Shown here: positions 1 to 8,035 of the stretch, piece by piece
How the letters are laid out: every line of letters starts with the position of its first letter
Numbering within the stretch: position 1 is the stretch's first letter
From: Acetatifactor muris
GTDB lineage: Bacteria; Bacillota; Clostridia; Lachnospirales; Lachnospiraceae
Direction: 5' to 3'
Length of the DNA: 32,721 nucleotides
Assembly (NCBI GenBank): GCA_023664365.1
Contig: JAMPFR010000037.1
Coordinates: 1 to 32,721, forward strand
The notes under the pieces: model-generated
Told to the model about the DNA's origin: nothing
Database searches by the model: none
The model's input: the letters and a program-made list of their open reading frames with translations, nothing else
Position numbers and translations under genes: made by a program

Positions 1-57
1 GTCCAGTTCCGTCAGCCGGGCGGGATCAATTCTCTGATCCCCATGGTAGAGAAACAT
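1..57 (-). CDS. 5' end of an unidentified leftward gene (partial)
   Basis: Reading leftward, an ATG at 57-55 opens a frame (MFLYHGDQRIDPARLTELD) that runs off the window edge. A purine-rich AGAGGA touches the ATG with no spacer, so the true start may be elsewhere; an in-frame GTG lies 30 bases upstream. Nineteen residues are too few to assign a family. Confidence 0.35.
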   Translation of the reverse strand, partial: MFLYHGDQRIDPARLTELD

Positions 58-422
58 TCCTCTTCTGTTGCTGCTAATAGTATACACTTAAAAGCATTTT
101 TCCTCAACAGTCTTTTCAAAATTTTATAAATGGAGTGCTTACTTCATTTTTGCTTGGATATGCAGATAAATTTGTGCGTTTCTGTGTGCTTTGCGTGGTA
201 TGATCCAGACTTTTATAAATGAAATCAAGTGTGTTGAACTTCTGGCAGATGCTGGTTTTCTTCCGCAATCCTGTGGGCACCTTTCGGGTGCTCATGCTTC
301 TGAGCGCCTGTTTATATGATGCTGATTCCCGAAAAATCAATTTCCAGATATTCTTATATCCATCCCATTCAGTGTAGCATAATCAAAACATATAGTAGCT
401 TATCCTCAAAATAAGAAAATCA
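58..422. other. intergenic stretch with no supported gene
   Basis: I see no convincing gene here. A leftward 74-codon frame begins at a TTG without a ribosome site, has no recognisable motif and is rich in Ser/Thr/Lys, as expected of AT-rich non-coding DNA. The only clear signal is the promoter that follows at 423-450. Confidence 0.4.
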
Positions 423-450
423 TTGACAAAGGGAATGGGGGGGGTAAAAT
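423..450 (+). promoter_or_regulatory. sigma-A-type promoter for the 539 gene
   Basis: TTGACA (423-428), a 16-base spacer containing a run of eight G, then TAAAAT (445-450). It lies about 90 bases before the ATG at 539 and is the only good match in the upstream gap. Confidence 0.6.
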
Positions 451-538
451 AAACTGACGCGTTTCTCCCCTGTTGTGTTGAATAGAAAATTGCGGAGAAA
501 AAGAAAGGAAAATACAGAAGGAAAGGAGGATACAGAGG

Positions 539-874
539 ATGCTGCGAAGAGACGAAAGCGAGATCACCTTTGAGGTGACAGTGATCAAGCGGGAGCACGA
601 AACCTGCGTACTGAGAAATTTCTGGAACAATGGGGATGACTACTGGCTGCACGAGGAGCCCCAGCTTTTATCGGCCTATGTAGGGCTTAATGATGAGAAA
701 ATTGCTCAACGGGTATGGGAAGAAACGGTTGGGTTCTGGATCATGGCATGGAAAGCAGATCTAAAGAAGCCGGAGCTGACGGAAGAGGCTAAAAGCCAAA
801 TCCGGCAGATATTGGAAGCATTTGAAAGCATGGAATATGACAAGGTGAAAAAGGTAGTCATCCGCAAAAATTAG
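539..874 (+). CDS. hypothetical protein, 111 aa
   Basis: I do not recognise this protein. It is soluble-looking, with no signal peptide or membrane segment. The N-terminal half looks like beta strands (EITFEVTVIKREHETCVLRNFW) and the C-terminal half is helical (LTEEAKSQIRQILEAFESMEYDKVKK). The start is well supported: AAGGAGGA at 523-530 lies 8 bases before the ATG, and a sigma-A promoter is upstream. The DUF6273 lipoprotein starts 44 bases downstream with no terminator between, so the two are probably co-transcribed. No function can be inferred. Confidence 0.75.
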   Translation: MLRRDESEITFEVTVIKREHETCVLRNFWNNGDDYWLHEEPQLLSAYVGLNDEKIAQRVWEETVGFWIMAWKADLKKPELTEEAKSQIRQILEAFESMEYDKVKKVVIRKN

Positions 875-918
875 CCTTGACAGGAGCGTTAATAAAGGAA
901 AAGGGAGGATTTTGGAGA

Positions 919-1869
919 ATGAAAAAACGGATTTTGTTATGTGCGTTGGTAATGGGAACAGCCCTTATAGCGGCGGGCTGCGGGAGCGAGGAGCAGTCCG
1001 GGGGATACAGGGATGAGGGATCGGCCCCCATAGATCCATCGGCCCCCATAGATCCATCAGCCCCCATAGATCCATCGGCCCCCATAGATCCATCGGCCCC
1101 CATGGATTCATCGGAGCCTGAGGAAAAAGAAAGCCTTACGGCGCTTTATGCCTCGGCGAGGGAGGGAAGTATTTTGACTTTCGGAGTTTATGAACAGGAC
1201 AATAATCTGTCGAACGGGCCGGAACCCATCGAGTGGATCGTAGTGAAAAATAATAACGGGCAAGAGCTTTTATTGCTCAGCAAGTATATTTTGGATTATA
1301 GGGAGGGAAGCAATAAGAGAGATAGCAGCTATCCGGCTTTCGGTGACAGATACGAAACAGGAAAGGACGGGGTAACATGGGAAGTTTCCGCTATACGCAA
1401 ATGGCTGAACACGGATTTCATGAATACGGCGTTTTCTGAAGAAGAGCAGGATTATATCAAGGTGGCGGATCTGACGACCCCGGACACGGTAAGCGCCTGG
1501 TGTGGCAGGGAGAATCAGGAGTTTCGCACCTATGGCGGGAACCCCACCAGCGATCGTGTGTTTCTGTTGAGCTTTGAGGAGGCGTCGGAGCTTGGGAAAG
1601 AGGTTCGGGTGGCGGAAAAAACGCCTTATGCGGATGCAGTGGGGGGAGACCGGTGGCTTAATTATTGGCAGCTGCGCTCTGTTAGCAAGCCTTGTTATTG
1701 GGGAGATACTTATGACCCAATAGAGCAATATTCGGATAACTTTAGATGCTGTGGTGAAGACGGTACGTTTGAAGAGGTACAGTATGGTGAAGCAGGGAAG
1801 AAGATTGGGGTTAATATATATACCAGCCCTGGAAATATCCGTCCTGCGATCTGGCTGATCATAGAGTGA
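919..1869 (+). CDS. DUF6273-type lipoprotein with hexapeptide repeats
   Basis: Probable surface lipoprotein of 316 aa. The open frame extends to 877, but I choose ATG 919 because it has GGGAGG upstream and gives a proper signal peptide with lipobox IAAGC, lipidated Cys21. Residues 35-64 are five copies of SAPIDP or a near match, a likely wall-spanning or spacer stalk encoded by an 18-bp DNA repeat. The rest resembles the DUF6273 domain: an LTFGVYEQD start, PIEWIVVKNNNGQELLLLSK, WEVSAIRKWLN, VFLLSFEEA and the terminal IRPAIWL. The molecular role of that domain is unknown. It follows the 539 gene and is followed by a strong hairpin. Confidence 0.85.
   Translation: MKKRILLCALVMGTALIAAGCGSEEQSGGYRDEGSAPIDPSAPIDPSAPIDPSAPIDPSAPMDSSEPEEKESLTALYASAREGSILTFGVYEQDNNLSNGPEPIEWIVVKNNNGQELLLLSKYILDYREGSNKRDSSYPAFGDRYETGKDGVTWEVSAIRKWLNTDFMNTAFSEEEQDYIKVADLTTPDTVSAWCGRENQEFRTYGGNPTSDRVFLLSFEEASELGKEVRVAEKTPYADAVGGDRWLNYWQLRSVSKPCYWGDTYDPIEQYSDNFRCCGEDGTFEEVQYGEAGKKIGVNIYTSPGNIRPAIWLIIE
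1021..1110 (+). repeat. 18-bp tandem repeat, five copies, in-frame
   Basis: Unit tcggcccccatagatcca at 1021, 1039, 1057, 1075 and 1093. Copies 1, 2 and 4 are identical, copy 3 has one change, and copy 5 has two (catggattca). It encodes SAPIDP. The near-identity at DNA level, including codon choice, indicates recent slippage or copy-number change. Confidence 0.95.
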
Positions 1870-1937
1870 GAGAGGACTTACAGCGGAGAACGCTGGAGTA
1901 TATGAAACTTTTTCTGTAAATCGTTATTAGATAATAA

Positions 1938-1980
1938 TAGGTCTTTTGTGATAAAATAAAAATCACAGAAGGCCTATGCT
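1938..1980. terminator. stem-loop terminator after the DUF6273 gene
   Basis: A 15-bp stem with two G-U pairs: taggtcttttgtgat pairs with atcacagaaggccta across an A-rich loop of about 8 bases. It is followed by tgcttttg, only a modest T run, so efficiency is uncertain. It lies 69 bases past the stop at 1869. The remainder of 1870-2134 shows nothing coding. Confidence 0.6.
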
Positions 1981-2086
1981 TTTGTCGTTGCATTTTATTT
2001 TCTATCCTGCCTGAAGCCGTAATAGCTGTAAAAAGCGTTGCAGGCTTGATGCCCCATTGCTTGCAGAGGGGATGTCGATTTCTCAG

Positions 2087-2110
2087 CACAATTATAACCA
2101 CAATTATAAC
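2087..2110. repeat. 12-bp perfect tandem duplication upstream of the MATE promoter
   Basis: cacaattataac occurs twice, end to end (2087-2098, 2099-2110), 24 bases before the -35 box of the MATE gene. One helical turn per copy would suit a regulator binding one face, but this is only positional inference. Confidence 0.6.
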
Positions 2111-2134
2111 CTGCTTTTAACAGGTGCGCAAGTC

Positions 2135-2162
2135 TTGACAATGCCTTTTATCGGAGTATAAT
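2135..2162 (+). promoter_or_regulatory. strong promoter for the MATE gene at 2207
   Basis: Consensus TTGACA (2135-2140), 16-base spacer, consensus TATAAT (2157-2162), about 45 bases before the start codon. Confidence 0.8.
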
Positions 2163-2206
2163 GCAACATGGTTTTAAATAAATGGTGACAGTCAGGTGAG
2201 CAAAAT

Positions 2207-3565
2207 ATGAGTATGAATAAGGATTTGACCGTGGGGGAGCCCCGGAAAGTGTTGTGGAGGTTTTGTCTGCCGCTGTTCGGAAGTATTATCTTTCAGCAGC
2301 TGTATAACATTGCAGACAGCTTCACGGTGGGAAAGTTTGTGGGGGAAAACGCGCTGGCGGCGGTGGGAAACAGCTATGAGATCACGCTGATCTTCATTGC
2401 CTTTGCTTTTGGCTGCAATATCGGCTGCTCCGTCATTGTTTCCCGGCTTTTCGGAACGAAGGATTACGGGGAGATGAAAACGGCGGTGTACACTTCCCTG
2501 ATCGCCACGGGCGTGCTGTGCGGGGTGCTGATGCTGTTCGGCGTTTTCAGCTGTGAGTGGCTGCTGCGGCTTATCAATACTCCGGAGAAGGTTTTTGCGG
2601 ACTCAGCCCTGTATCTGGATATTTATGTGTGGGGACTGCCCTTTTTGTTTTTCTATAATGTGTGCACCGGTATCTTTTCCGCCCTGGGGGATTCCAAAAC
2701 GCCTTTTATTTTTCTGGCCTGCTCTTCCCTGTCCAATATTGCCATGGACATTTTGTTTGTGAAATCCTTTGACATGGGCGTGGCAGGGGTGGCCTGGGCT
2801 ACCTTTCTCTGTCAGGGAGTCAGCTGTGTGCTGGCGGTGGCGGTGGTGCTGAAAAGGCTGGCGGGTATCAAAGTGGAGCGGAAGGTGAAAATCTTTTCCT
2901 GGCCTTTGTTTTGCAGGATCGCGGTGATCGCAGTGCCCAGCATTTTGCAGCAGAGCTTTATTTCAGTGGGCAATATTGTGCTTCAAAGCGTGATAAACGG
3001 CTTCGGCCCTTCCGTCATGGCGGGATATTCCGCGGCTATCAAGCTGAATAATCTGGTGATCACGTCCCTGACAACGCTGGGCAACGGTATTTCCAATTTT
3101 ACCTCTCAGAATATCGGCGCAGGGAAGCTGTACCGGGTGAAGCAGGGCTTCCGCGCAGGCTGGAGGATGGTGTGGACTATCTGTGTGCCGCTGGTGCTGC
3201 TGTATCTGCTTGCGGGGCGTTTCCTGGTGTACATATTCATGGAGGATATTACGGGAACCGCTATCGACACGGGAGTGCAGTTTTTAAGGATAGTATCCCC
3301 CTTCTATTTTGTCATATCCGTCAAGCTGGTGGCGGACGGTGTGCTCCGGGGCGCAGGGCTGATGGGGCGGTTTATGATCTCCACCTTTACGGATTTGATC
3401 CTCAGGGTGGTACTGGCAATTCTGTTTTCCATTCCCTTTGGAGCCACGGGAATCTGGTGTGCCTGGCCCGTGGGCTGGGTGCTGGGGACGGCGCTGTCGG
3501 TGCTGTTCTTTAAGGGCGGCCCTTGGAAGGATGCGGAGGAAGCTGCCGATGTTCAGGTGGTGTAG
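2207..3565 (+). CDS. MATE family efflux transporter
   Basis: A 452-aa inner-membrane exporter, normal length for the MATE family (cation- or proton-driven antiport of drugs or metabolites). Twelve hydrophobic segments are evident. Family hallmarks include the N-terminal LPLFGSIIFQQLYNIADSFTVGKFVGENALAAVG block, the ISNFTSQNIGAGK stretch in the second half, and VADGVLRGAG near the end. The ATG at 2207 has AGGTGA 6 bases upstream; the ATG at 2213 is an alternative. It is monocistronic, with its own promoter, and ends 11 bases before the converging solute-binding-protein gene. Substrate is not predictable. A second MATE gene lies at 23739, and the two are clearly diverged paralogues. Confidence 0.93.
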   Translation: MSMNKDLTVGEPRKVLWRFCLPLFGSIIFQQLYNIADSFTVGKFVGENALAAVGNSYEITLIFIAFAFGCNIGCSVIVSRLFGTKDYGEMKTAVYTSLIATGVLCGVLMLFGVFSCEWLLRLINTPEKVFADSALYLDIYVWGLPFLFFYNVCTGIFSALGDSKTPFIFLACSSLSNIAMDILFVKSFDMGVAGVAWATFLCQGVSCVLAVAVVLKRLAGIKVERKVKIFSWPLFCRIAVIAVPSILQQSFISVGNIVLQSVINGFGPSVMAGYSAAIKLNNLVITSLTTLGNGISNFTSQNIGAGKLYRVKQGFRAGWRMVWTICVPLVLLYLLAGRFLVYIFMEDITGTAIDTGVQFLRIVSPFYFVISVKLVADGVLRGAGLMGRFMISTFTDLILRVVLAILFSIPFGATGIWCAWPVGWVLGTALSVLFFKGGPWKDAEEAADVQVV

Positions 3566-3576
3566 AGTGTCGGAAT

Positions 3577-5808
3577 TTATTGAATCTCCTGCAAAAGCAA
3601 AGACACCCTATTCTGAATCTTTTTCACTGTACTGTCCAAATCCACCTGTCCGGAGAAATACCCTTCCGCTTCCTCATTGATAATTACCTGTATGTCCCAG
3701 TGCGGCTCAAATCTGTTCGCTGCACCCTCCACCAACCTCCGTACTGTGTCAACATCCTCCTGTGTGGCTGCATATATCTCGATATTTTCATAGACTGTAG
3801 AATAAAATCCCTTGGGCTGCCTCTCCATGTCTCCTTGTTGCGTGATGTAATACTCTTCCTCCATGGAGGCATCCAGAATCTGATCGAACTGTTCCTGTAC
3901 AATCGGAAATCCCTGCCCATCGTATCCATGCAGTAAATAAAACTTCACGAATTCCCAGGCTCCTTCCCGGTTCTCTTTTTTTGCATTGACGGCAACATCG
4001 CTGCCCCTAAATGTAATGACAGTTCCTGTGCCTTCTGCCACAGGATACCCGATAAAAGCGACATCTGCCCCATACATTTCTTTCGCTATCTGGTAGTCGA
4101 TCACACTGGAGATGATCCCCACAGACATCACTACTTCCCGGTTTTGAATCCTTTGCAGATAAGTTCCTCCTGTATAATTCCCCGTATATTCTTTGGCAAA
4201 GGAAAGCACCTTCTTAAAATAGTCCCCCTCAAAATTACACATTCCGTTTTCCCAGTCTATAAATTCATCCATGGCCACTGTACAGAGTCTGGTTAAAACC
4301 GGTTCATCTCCCGAAAATCCCGCAATGGCATTCAAATCCTTCCCGCTGTCTTCCAGTATTTGAAACAATTCATCGAAGGTAACACCACTATGTCCGTCTA
4401 TCACGTCGTCGTATCCCCACATAGAATGGAGTTGAAAACCCGGTGCAATGCTGTATAGATGCCCTCCATCTTCATAAGCTTCCGCCACTGACTGTACCAG
4501 TATATCTTTGGAACACTCTTCATCATCTTTCATAAAATCATACAGATCCGCCAACACTCCCTTTTCGGATAACATGCTGCGATCAATTCCCGATAACGCA
4601 ATTATATTCGGGGCCGTTCCGGTGATGATATCCAGCTTGAGCTGTTCAGCAGCTTTGTCGTAATCTCCTGTCCGGTCGAAGTAGTCCACTATCTCAACCC
4701 TGTAATCACTACTATAGCGATTAAATTCCGTTACCATCCTCTCCAAATCCTGCGCAGTCATAATCATCCCCAGAGTCACGGTCTTCTTTTCCGATTCTCC
4801 CGGCGTAAATGAAATAAACTCTGAACAATCAGATTCTCCAAAGTTGCTGATAATCTCAATCGCGTCCCCCTTTTTTGCAAGGAACAGAATATCAGAAGAA
4901 TAAATCCCATAACCGGATAAATTCAGCAGTTTTTTCGTCGTCTGCGTATTATAATGATACTCAAAAAGTTCATTGTTCTGGCAATACAGAAAGCCGTCTT
5001 CTATGGCAACGATGTTTTCTAAACTGCTCGCGTAATCTGCTTCAAAAAATCCCCCGGATTTTTCCAGTCTTACTTCATCCTTTAGTTTTCCCTGTGCTAC
5101 ATCTATTTCCTTTATATAAACACCCTCTTCATCCCTAACGATAAAGATGGGGGAACCATCTGCAGCAACTTGGAAATTCAATACCTCTGTCCTAGAAACG
5201 CGTGGAATCTCCTCATAAAAGATTGTGTTAAGCTGACTGTCCTTTACATAAACACGGTCTATGTAATGCCACACTTCTCTTACGGTACCTTCTACCTTTT
5301 TTTCCTCAGGGATCAGCATCTCGCACCAAATATACGAGTATCCGTTTTGAACCGTATAAACACCTTTCAGGAGCAAATCTATAGCATCCCCGGTACTTTC
5401 CAGATTCATATTTACATAATCCTGAAGGTGACCGGCGGCGTCGATTTTCCAAATGCCCGCACTTTTCTCCCTGTTATCCAAGATATATATATTACCCTCC
5501 TGATCCGCTGCCATTCCTGATATCAGCACGGCGTCCGGCAACACGAAGGTTTCATTTACTAAAAAGTTTTCTTTATCTATGCTGTCCAAGAGTACCTCAT
5601 TGTCCTTAATGTAACATCCGTATATATTGCAATCCGCCGCCAAAGCAAACACATACTGTTTTTCCAGTCGAGAGTAACTCTCTTTCCATGAAATGACATC
5701 TGCTTGTAAAGTGCCGTTTCTTTCATTATCTCCCGATACGCCACAAGCAGTCATAAGAAGCACAAATATACTTACTACAGTTATTATTTTATGTTTTATC
5801 CTTTTCAT
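3577..5808 (-). CDS. lipoprotein: N-terminal propeller-like region fused to an extracellular solute-binding domain
   Basis: A 743-aa lipoprotein with a signal peptide ending LMTAC (Cys22). Residues about 40-330 contain repeated beta-sheet units such as VLISGMAADQEGNIYILDN and LNFQVAADGSPIFIVRD, typical of NHL- or WD-like propellers. From about residue 337 it reads as a family-1-type sugar-binding protein: TVTLGMIMTAQDLERMVTEFNR, then ITGTAPNIIAL, GAWEFVKFYLL, and the C-terminal YFSGQ...IQNRVSLLLQE signature common to clostridial binding proteins. Ordinary binding proteins of this class are about 400-450 aa. No permease or ATPase gene is nearby, so a sensing rather than importing role is possible (inference). 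A GGCGGG site precedes the ATG. A paralogue with the same architecture is encoded at 17720-20269. Confidence 0.85.
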   Translation of the reverse strand: MKRIKHKIITVVSIFVLLMTACGVSGDNERNGTLQADVISWKESYSRLEKQYVFALAADCNIYGCYIKDNEVLLDSIDKENFLVNETFVLPDAVLISGMAADQEGNIYILDNREKSAGIWKIDAAGHLQDYVNMNLESTGDAIDLLLKGVYTVQNGYSYIWCEMLIPEEKKVEGTVREVWHYIDRVYVKDSQLNTIFYEEIPRVSRTEVLNFQVAADGSPIFIVRDEEGVYIKEIDVAQGKLKDEVRLEKSGGFFEADYASSLENIVAIEDGFLYCQNNELFEYHYNTQTTKKLLNLSGYGIYSSDILFLAKKGDAIEIISNFGESDCSEFISFTPGESEKKTVTLGMIMTAQDLERMVTEFNRYSSDYRVEIVDYFDRTGDYDKAAEQLKLDIITGTAPNIIALSGIDRSMLSEKGVLADLYDFMKDDEECSKDILVQSVAEAYEDGGHLYSIAPGFQLHSMWGYDDVIDGHSGVTFDELFQILEDSGKDLNAIAGFSGDEPVLTRLCTVAMDEFIDWENGMCNFEGDYFKKVLSFAKEYTGNYTGGTYLQRIQNREVVMSVGIISSVIDYQIAKEMYGADVAFIGYPVAEGTGTVITFRGSDVAVNAKKENREGAWEFVKFYLLHGYDGQGFPIVQEQFDQILDASMEEEYYITQQGDMERQPKGFYSTVYENIEIYAATQEDVDTVRRLVEGAANRFEPHWDIQVIINEEAEGYFSGQVDLDSTVKKIQNRVSLLLQEIQ

Positions 5809-5841
5809 GTTCCCGCCTCATTGCTTCCGTTATAAATAAAT

Positions 5842-5880
5842 TTCAGTTATGGCACACCATAACGGTGTGCCATAACTGAA
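5842..5880 (-). terminator. perfect 17-bp inverted repeat between the SH3 and SBP genes
   Basis: ttcagttatggcacacc and its exact complement are separated by ataac. Read leftward it follows the SH3 gene (stop at 5900) and is trailed by atttatttata, so it probably terminates that transcript. It also sits 34 bases before the SBP start, where the SBP promoter should be, so an operator role is an alternative. Confidence 0.6.
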
Positions 5881-5899
5881 AAAATGATTATCGCGCGGC

Positions 5900-6433
5900 T
5901 TAATAATTGCAAAGTATCGTAGTGTTCTTTGTTACATAACCGGATACATCGCCGTATACTGCGCCATACCAACCGTCCAAATCTGCCTGGAAAGCGAAAT
6001 ATGTTTTGTTAGGGATATATATTGTTATTATATAACTTGGCAGGTATGATTTATACATGGGAATACTGCTGGTACTGGAATCTGCCTTCAGATAATGATC
6101 TTGGGGGATAAAGTCAATAAGTCTTTTGGCCACATATCCATAATACCCATTGGTATCATACTGTACTTTATAGAAATCCCCTGATTGCCCGACGATCATC
6201 ACGCGGGTCTCGTCCGGTATAGATTTGATGATACTTGAAGTTGTCAGATTCGCTGCATTTCTCACATTTACTCCGGACCCGTCACTTGTATTTGTAATCC
6301 CATACCCAGGCTTACTTACTGACACATCAGAAATGGACTGTGCATGCACGGGCAACGAATTTGCGGTCAAAAAAACCATTGCTGCTGCCAAAGTGATTGC
6401 TGTAAAACTCTTGAACTTTTTTGTTATCTTCAT
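5900..6433 (-). CDS. secreted bacterial SH3-domain protein
   Basis: A 177-aa exported protein. The signal peptide has a KKFK basic start, a hydrophobic core and a PVHAQ cleavage region near residue 32. Residues about 50-108 form an SH3_3-type domain: GVNVRNAANLTTSSIIKSIP, then VMIVGQSGDFYKVQYDTNGYYGYVAKRLI. A second, degenerate SH3-like unit may occupy 125-175 (WYGAVYGDVSGYVTKN). Such domains usually bind peptidoglycan or tether to the wall; no catalytic domain is fused. GGAGG lies 7 bases before the ATG. The upstream lipoprotein gene is in the same direction 82 bases away and may share its transcript. Confidence 0.85.
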   Translation of the reverse strand: MKITKKFKSFTAITLAAAMVFLTANSLPVHAQSISDVSVSKPGYGITNTSDGSGVNVRNAANLTTSSIIKSIPDETRVMIVGQSGDFYKVQYDTNGYYGYVAKRLIDFIPQDHYLKADSSTSSIPMYKSYLPSYIITIYIPNKTYFAFQADLDGWYGAVYGDVSGYVTKNTTILCNY

Positions 6434-6515
6434 ACTTTTTCCTCCGTTTAGTGTATTTCACGATTTATAACTTTTTTATTTCTCCATCGGACTCACCTCT
6501 TTTCCTAAGCACATA

Positions 6516-7670
6516 TTATCCTGTAAAGGCTTCCCGATTTTCCCAAATCAGTTCGCCATTAACAGCATCCACGGCAAAAATCAGTTCGCACCTCTTAATT
6601 CTCTCCAATTCATCATTCCCCGGCCAGAATCTCCAGATTGGCACAATCTCCAACTCACCATTTGAAGAAATCACCGCCAAGTATTCCAGGCTGATTTTTG
6701 TGACATACATCTGTGTTTCCTGCATCTGAATGGAATCAATCTGCTCCTGCATGGCCGCAACAGCTTCCGTTGGCGTCAATATAGGTACAGCCAACCCGAT
6801 CTCTTCCATAGAGAAAAAGCTGCCCCATGCTTTCACCGGCAAAATACTCCCTTTCGATGTTGCCGTGCTGAAATCATGCCAAGCAGTTACAGGCATCCCA
6901 TCTACCATCTGTTTAAATACAGCCTTGGCATACGGATGTCCGCTGTCTTCCTCGCAGATATGGATATAGTCACAAACATATTCAATCTCCTCTGTCACAG
7001 AGGTAGCGGTTAACTTTCCTATCTGTATAATTTCTGAAGTCGAACAATTTGTGACCTCTATAAGCAGCATTTGGTCTTCTGCGGGTGTATTGAAAAGTCG
7101 TATGGGCGATACCTCGCTTTCTTCCACATAATCTAATGCAATATCTATTCTCTCGACATTTACAATCTGTTCACCCGAAATCCGGGAGTCCTTAATCCTA
7201 CACACCCATCTTTCCCCACGGGGAGTCACAATCTCCCATGCACCCTCTTTCTCATTGTACATTGCCGCCTCATTCACATCCCAGCTTTCTGCAGGAAACA
7301 TCCTCTCCAGCAATGCTTCCCGCTTTTCATCTGCAAATTGCAACGGTATATACTTGTAACGGCTCACACGGCTGACGCCATCCACATCCACCTGCGCATC
7401 AATAGATATGACCTCTCCCGCAGAAGTTTCTATTGTCTGTATTATTGTTGTACCCGCACAGGCAGTAAGAATGTCCTGGCTTGAATTACCTGTAGAGACA
7501 TCTTGCTGTGCGCCGGGGTTGTTTTCCGGCTTTTCGACATTGGTACTGCTTTCTACTATGCTTGAAGGAATAATTTGTTCCTCATTGATTTCCTGTTGCG
7601 TACAAGCCGTTAATAAAAGCGGCAATAAAATGAATCGTGCCATCTTGTATAACTTTAGTCTTTTATGCAT
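6516..7670 (-). CDS. lipoprotein of unknown function, 384 aa
   Basis: The signal peptide ends LLLTAC (Cys23), followed by a low-complexity Ser/Asn/Glu linker to about residue 65. The body alternates sheet and helix without motifs I can name with confidence. The C-terminal ISLEYLAVISSNGELEIVPIWRFWP...LIFAVDAVNGELIWE resembles the closing beta hairpins of PepSY or YycH/YycI-like modules and possibly DUF6034 lipoproteins. That is a resemblance only. AAGGA lies about 6 bases before the ATG. It heads a possible two-gene unit with the SH3 gene. Its upstream gap holds the truncated copy of the regulator 3' end. Confidence 0.7.
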   Translation of the reverse strand: MHKRLKLYKMARFILLPLLLTACTQQEINEEQIIPSSIVESSTNVEKPENNPGAQQDVSTGNSSQDILTACAGTTIIQTIETSAGEVISIDAQVDVDGVSRVSRYKYIPLQFADEKREALLERMFPAESWDVNEAAMYNEKEGAWEIVTPRGERWVCRIKDSRISGEQIVNVERIDIALDYVEESEVSPIRLFNTPAEDQMLLIEVTNCSTSEIIQIGKLTATSVTEEIEYVCDYIHICEEDSGHPYAKAVFKQMVDGMPVTAWHDFSTATSKGSILPVKAWGSFFSMEEIGLAVPILTPTEAVAAMQEQIDSIQMQETQMYVTKISLEYLAVISSNGELEIVPIWRFWPGNDELERIKRCELIFAVDAVNGELIWENREAFTG

Positions 7671-7823
7671 ATTTCATCCTTATTCGACGGTGCTGCTGTG
7701 CTTCTTTTTCCCTGAGATTACTGCTTATGCACCTAAAATTTTATCTTGTCTGCCAGCAGAATTAATTCTTATGATGACAGGAACTTCTTCTGTTTATCAC
7801 TATTTTATGTTAGCATATAATTT

Positions 7824-7871
7824 AAAAAAGAGAATGACGCTTTCGGAAATTATCATTTTCCAAAAACGTCA
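7824..7871 (-). terminator. rho-independent terminator (copy in repeat 1)
   Basis: Read leftward: a 15-bp stem starting TGACG and ending CGTCA with several G-U pairs, then TTCTCTTTTTT. It is the duplicate of the 9432-9479 terminator and now sits downstream of the 8036-8743 gene, which it probably terminates. Confidence 0.75.
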
Positions 7872-7876
7872 AAAAA

Positions 7877-7958
7877 TCAATACCACTCTCTTGATCGCCC
7901 CAACAACTTTTCATAGGACTCTTTAGCAACTTGAGCTGTCTGCTCTCTTCTGAACAAA
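7877..7958 (-). pseudogene. 3' fragment of a duplicated HTH regulator gene
   Basis: Encodes LFRREQTAQVAKESYEKL followed by LGRSREWY and a stop, identical in protein to the C-terminus of the 612-aa regulator at 9485-11323. The single DNA difference in the coding part is silent. Homology stops abruptly at 7958, so only the last 26 codons remain. Confidence 0.85.
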
Positions 7959-8035
7959 ATTTGGAGAAAGCCGCAAAGATTACAGTACATAAGTCTCCTT
8001 CAGACGCATTGTGTTTGCAGTGAGATTATTGACTG

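Larger units (their letters stand above)
7769..7958. repeat. 190-bp direct repeat, copy 1
   Basis: Aligns without gaps to 9377-9566 with seven mismatches (about 96% identity). It contains the last 82 coding bases of a regulator like the one at 9485-11323, plus its terminator and trailing sequence. The flanking bases 7671-7768 and 7959-8035 show no gene and no resemblance to the flanks of copy 2. Confidence 0.93.

Noticed and set aside
116-340. A leftward 74-codon frame
   Set aside because: TTG start, no ribosome site, no motif, AT-rich; I cannot support it as a gene.
1021-1110. Possible CRISPR-like array
   Set aside because: Units are contiguous 18-bp coding repeats without spacers, inside an intact reading frame.
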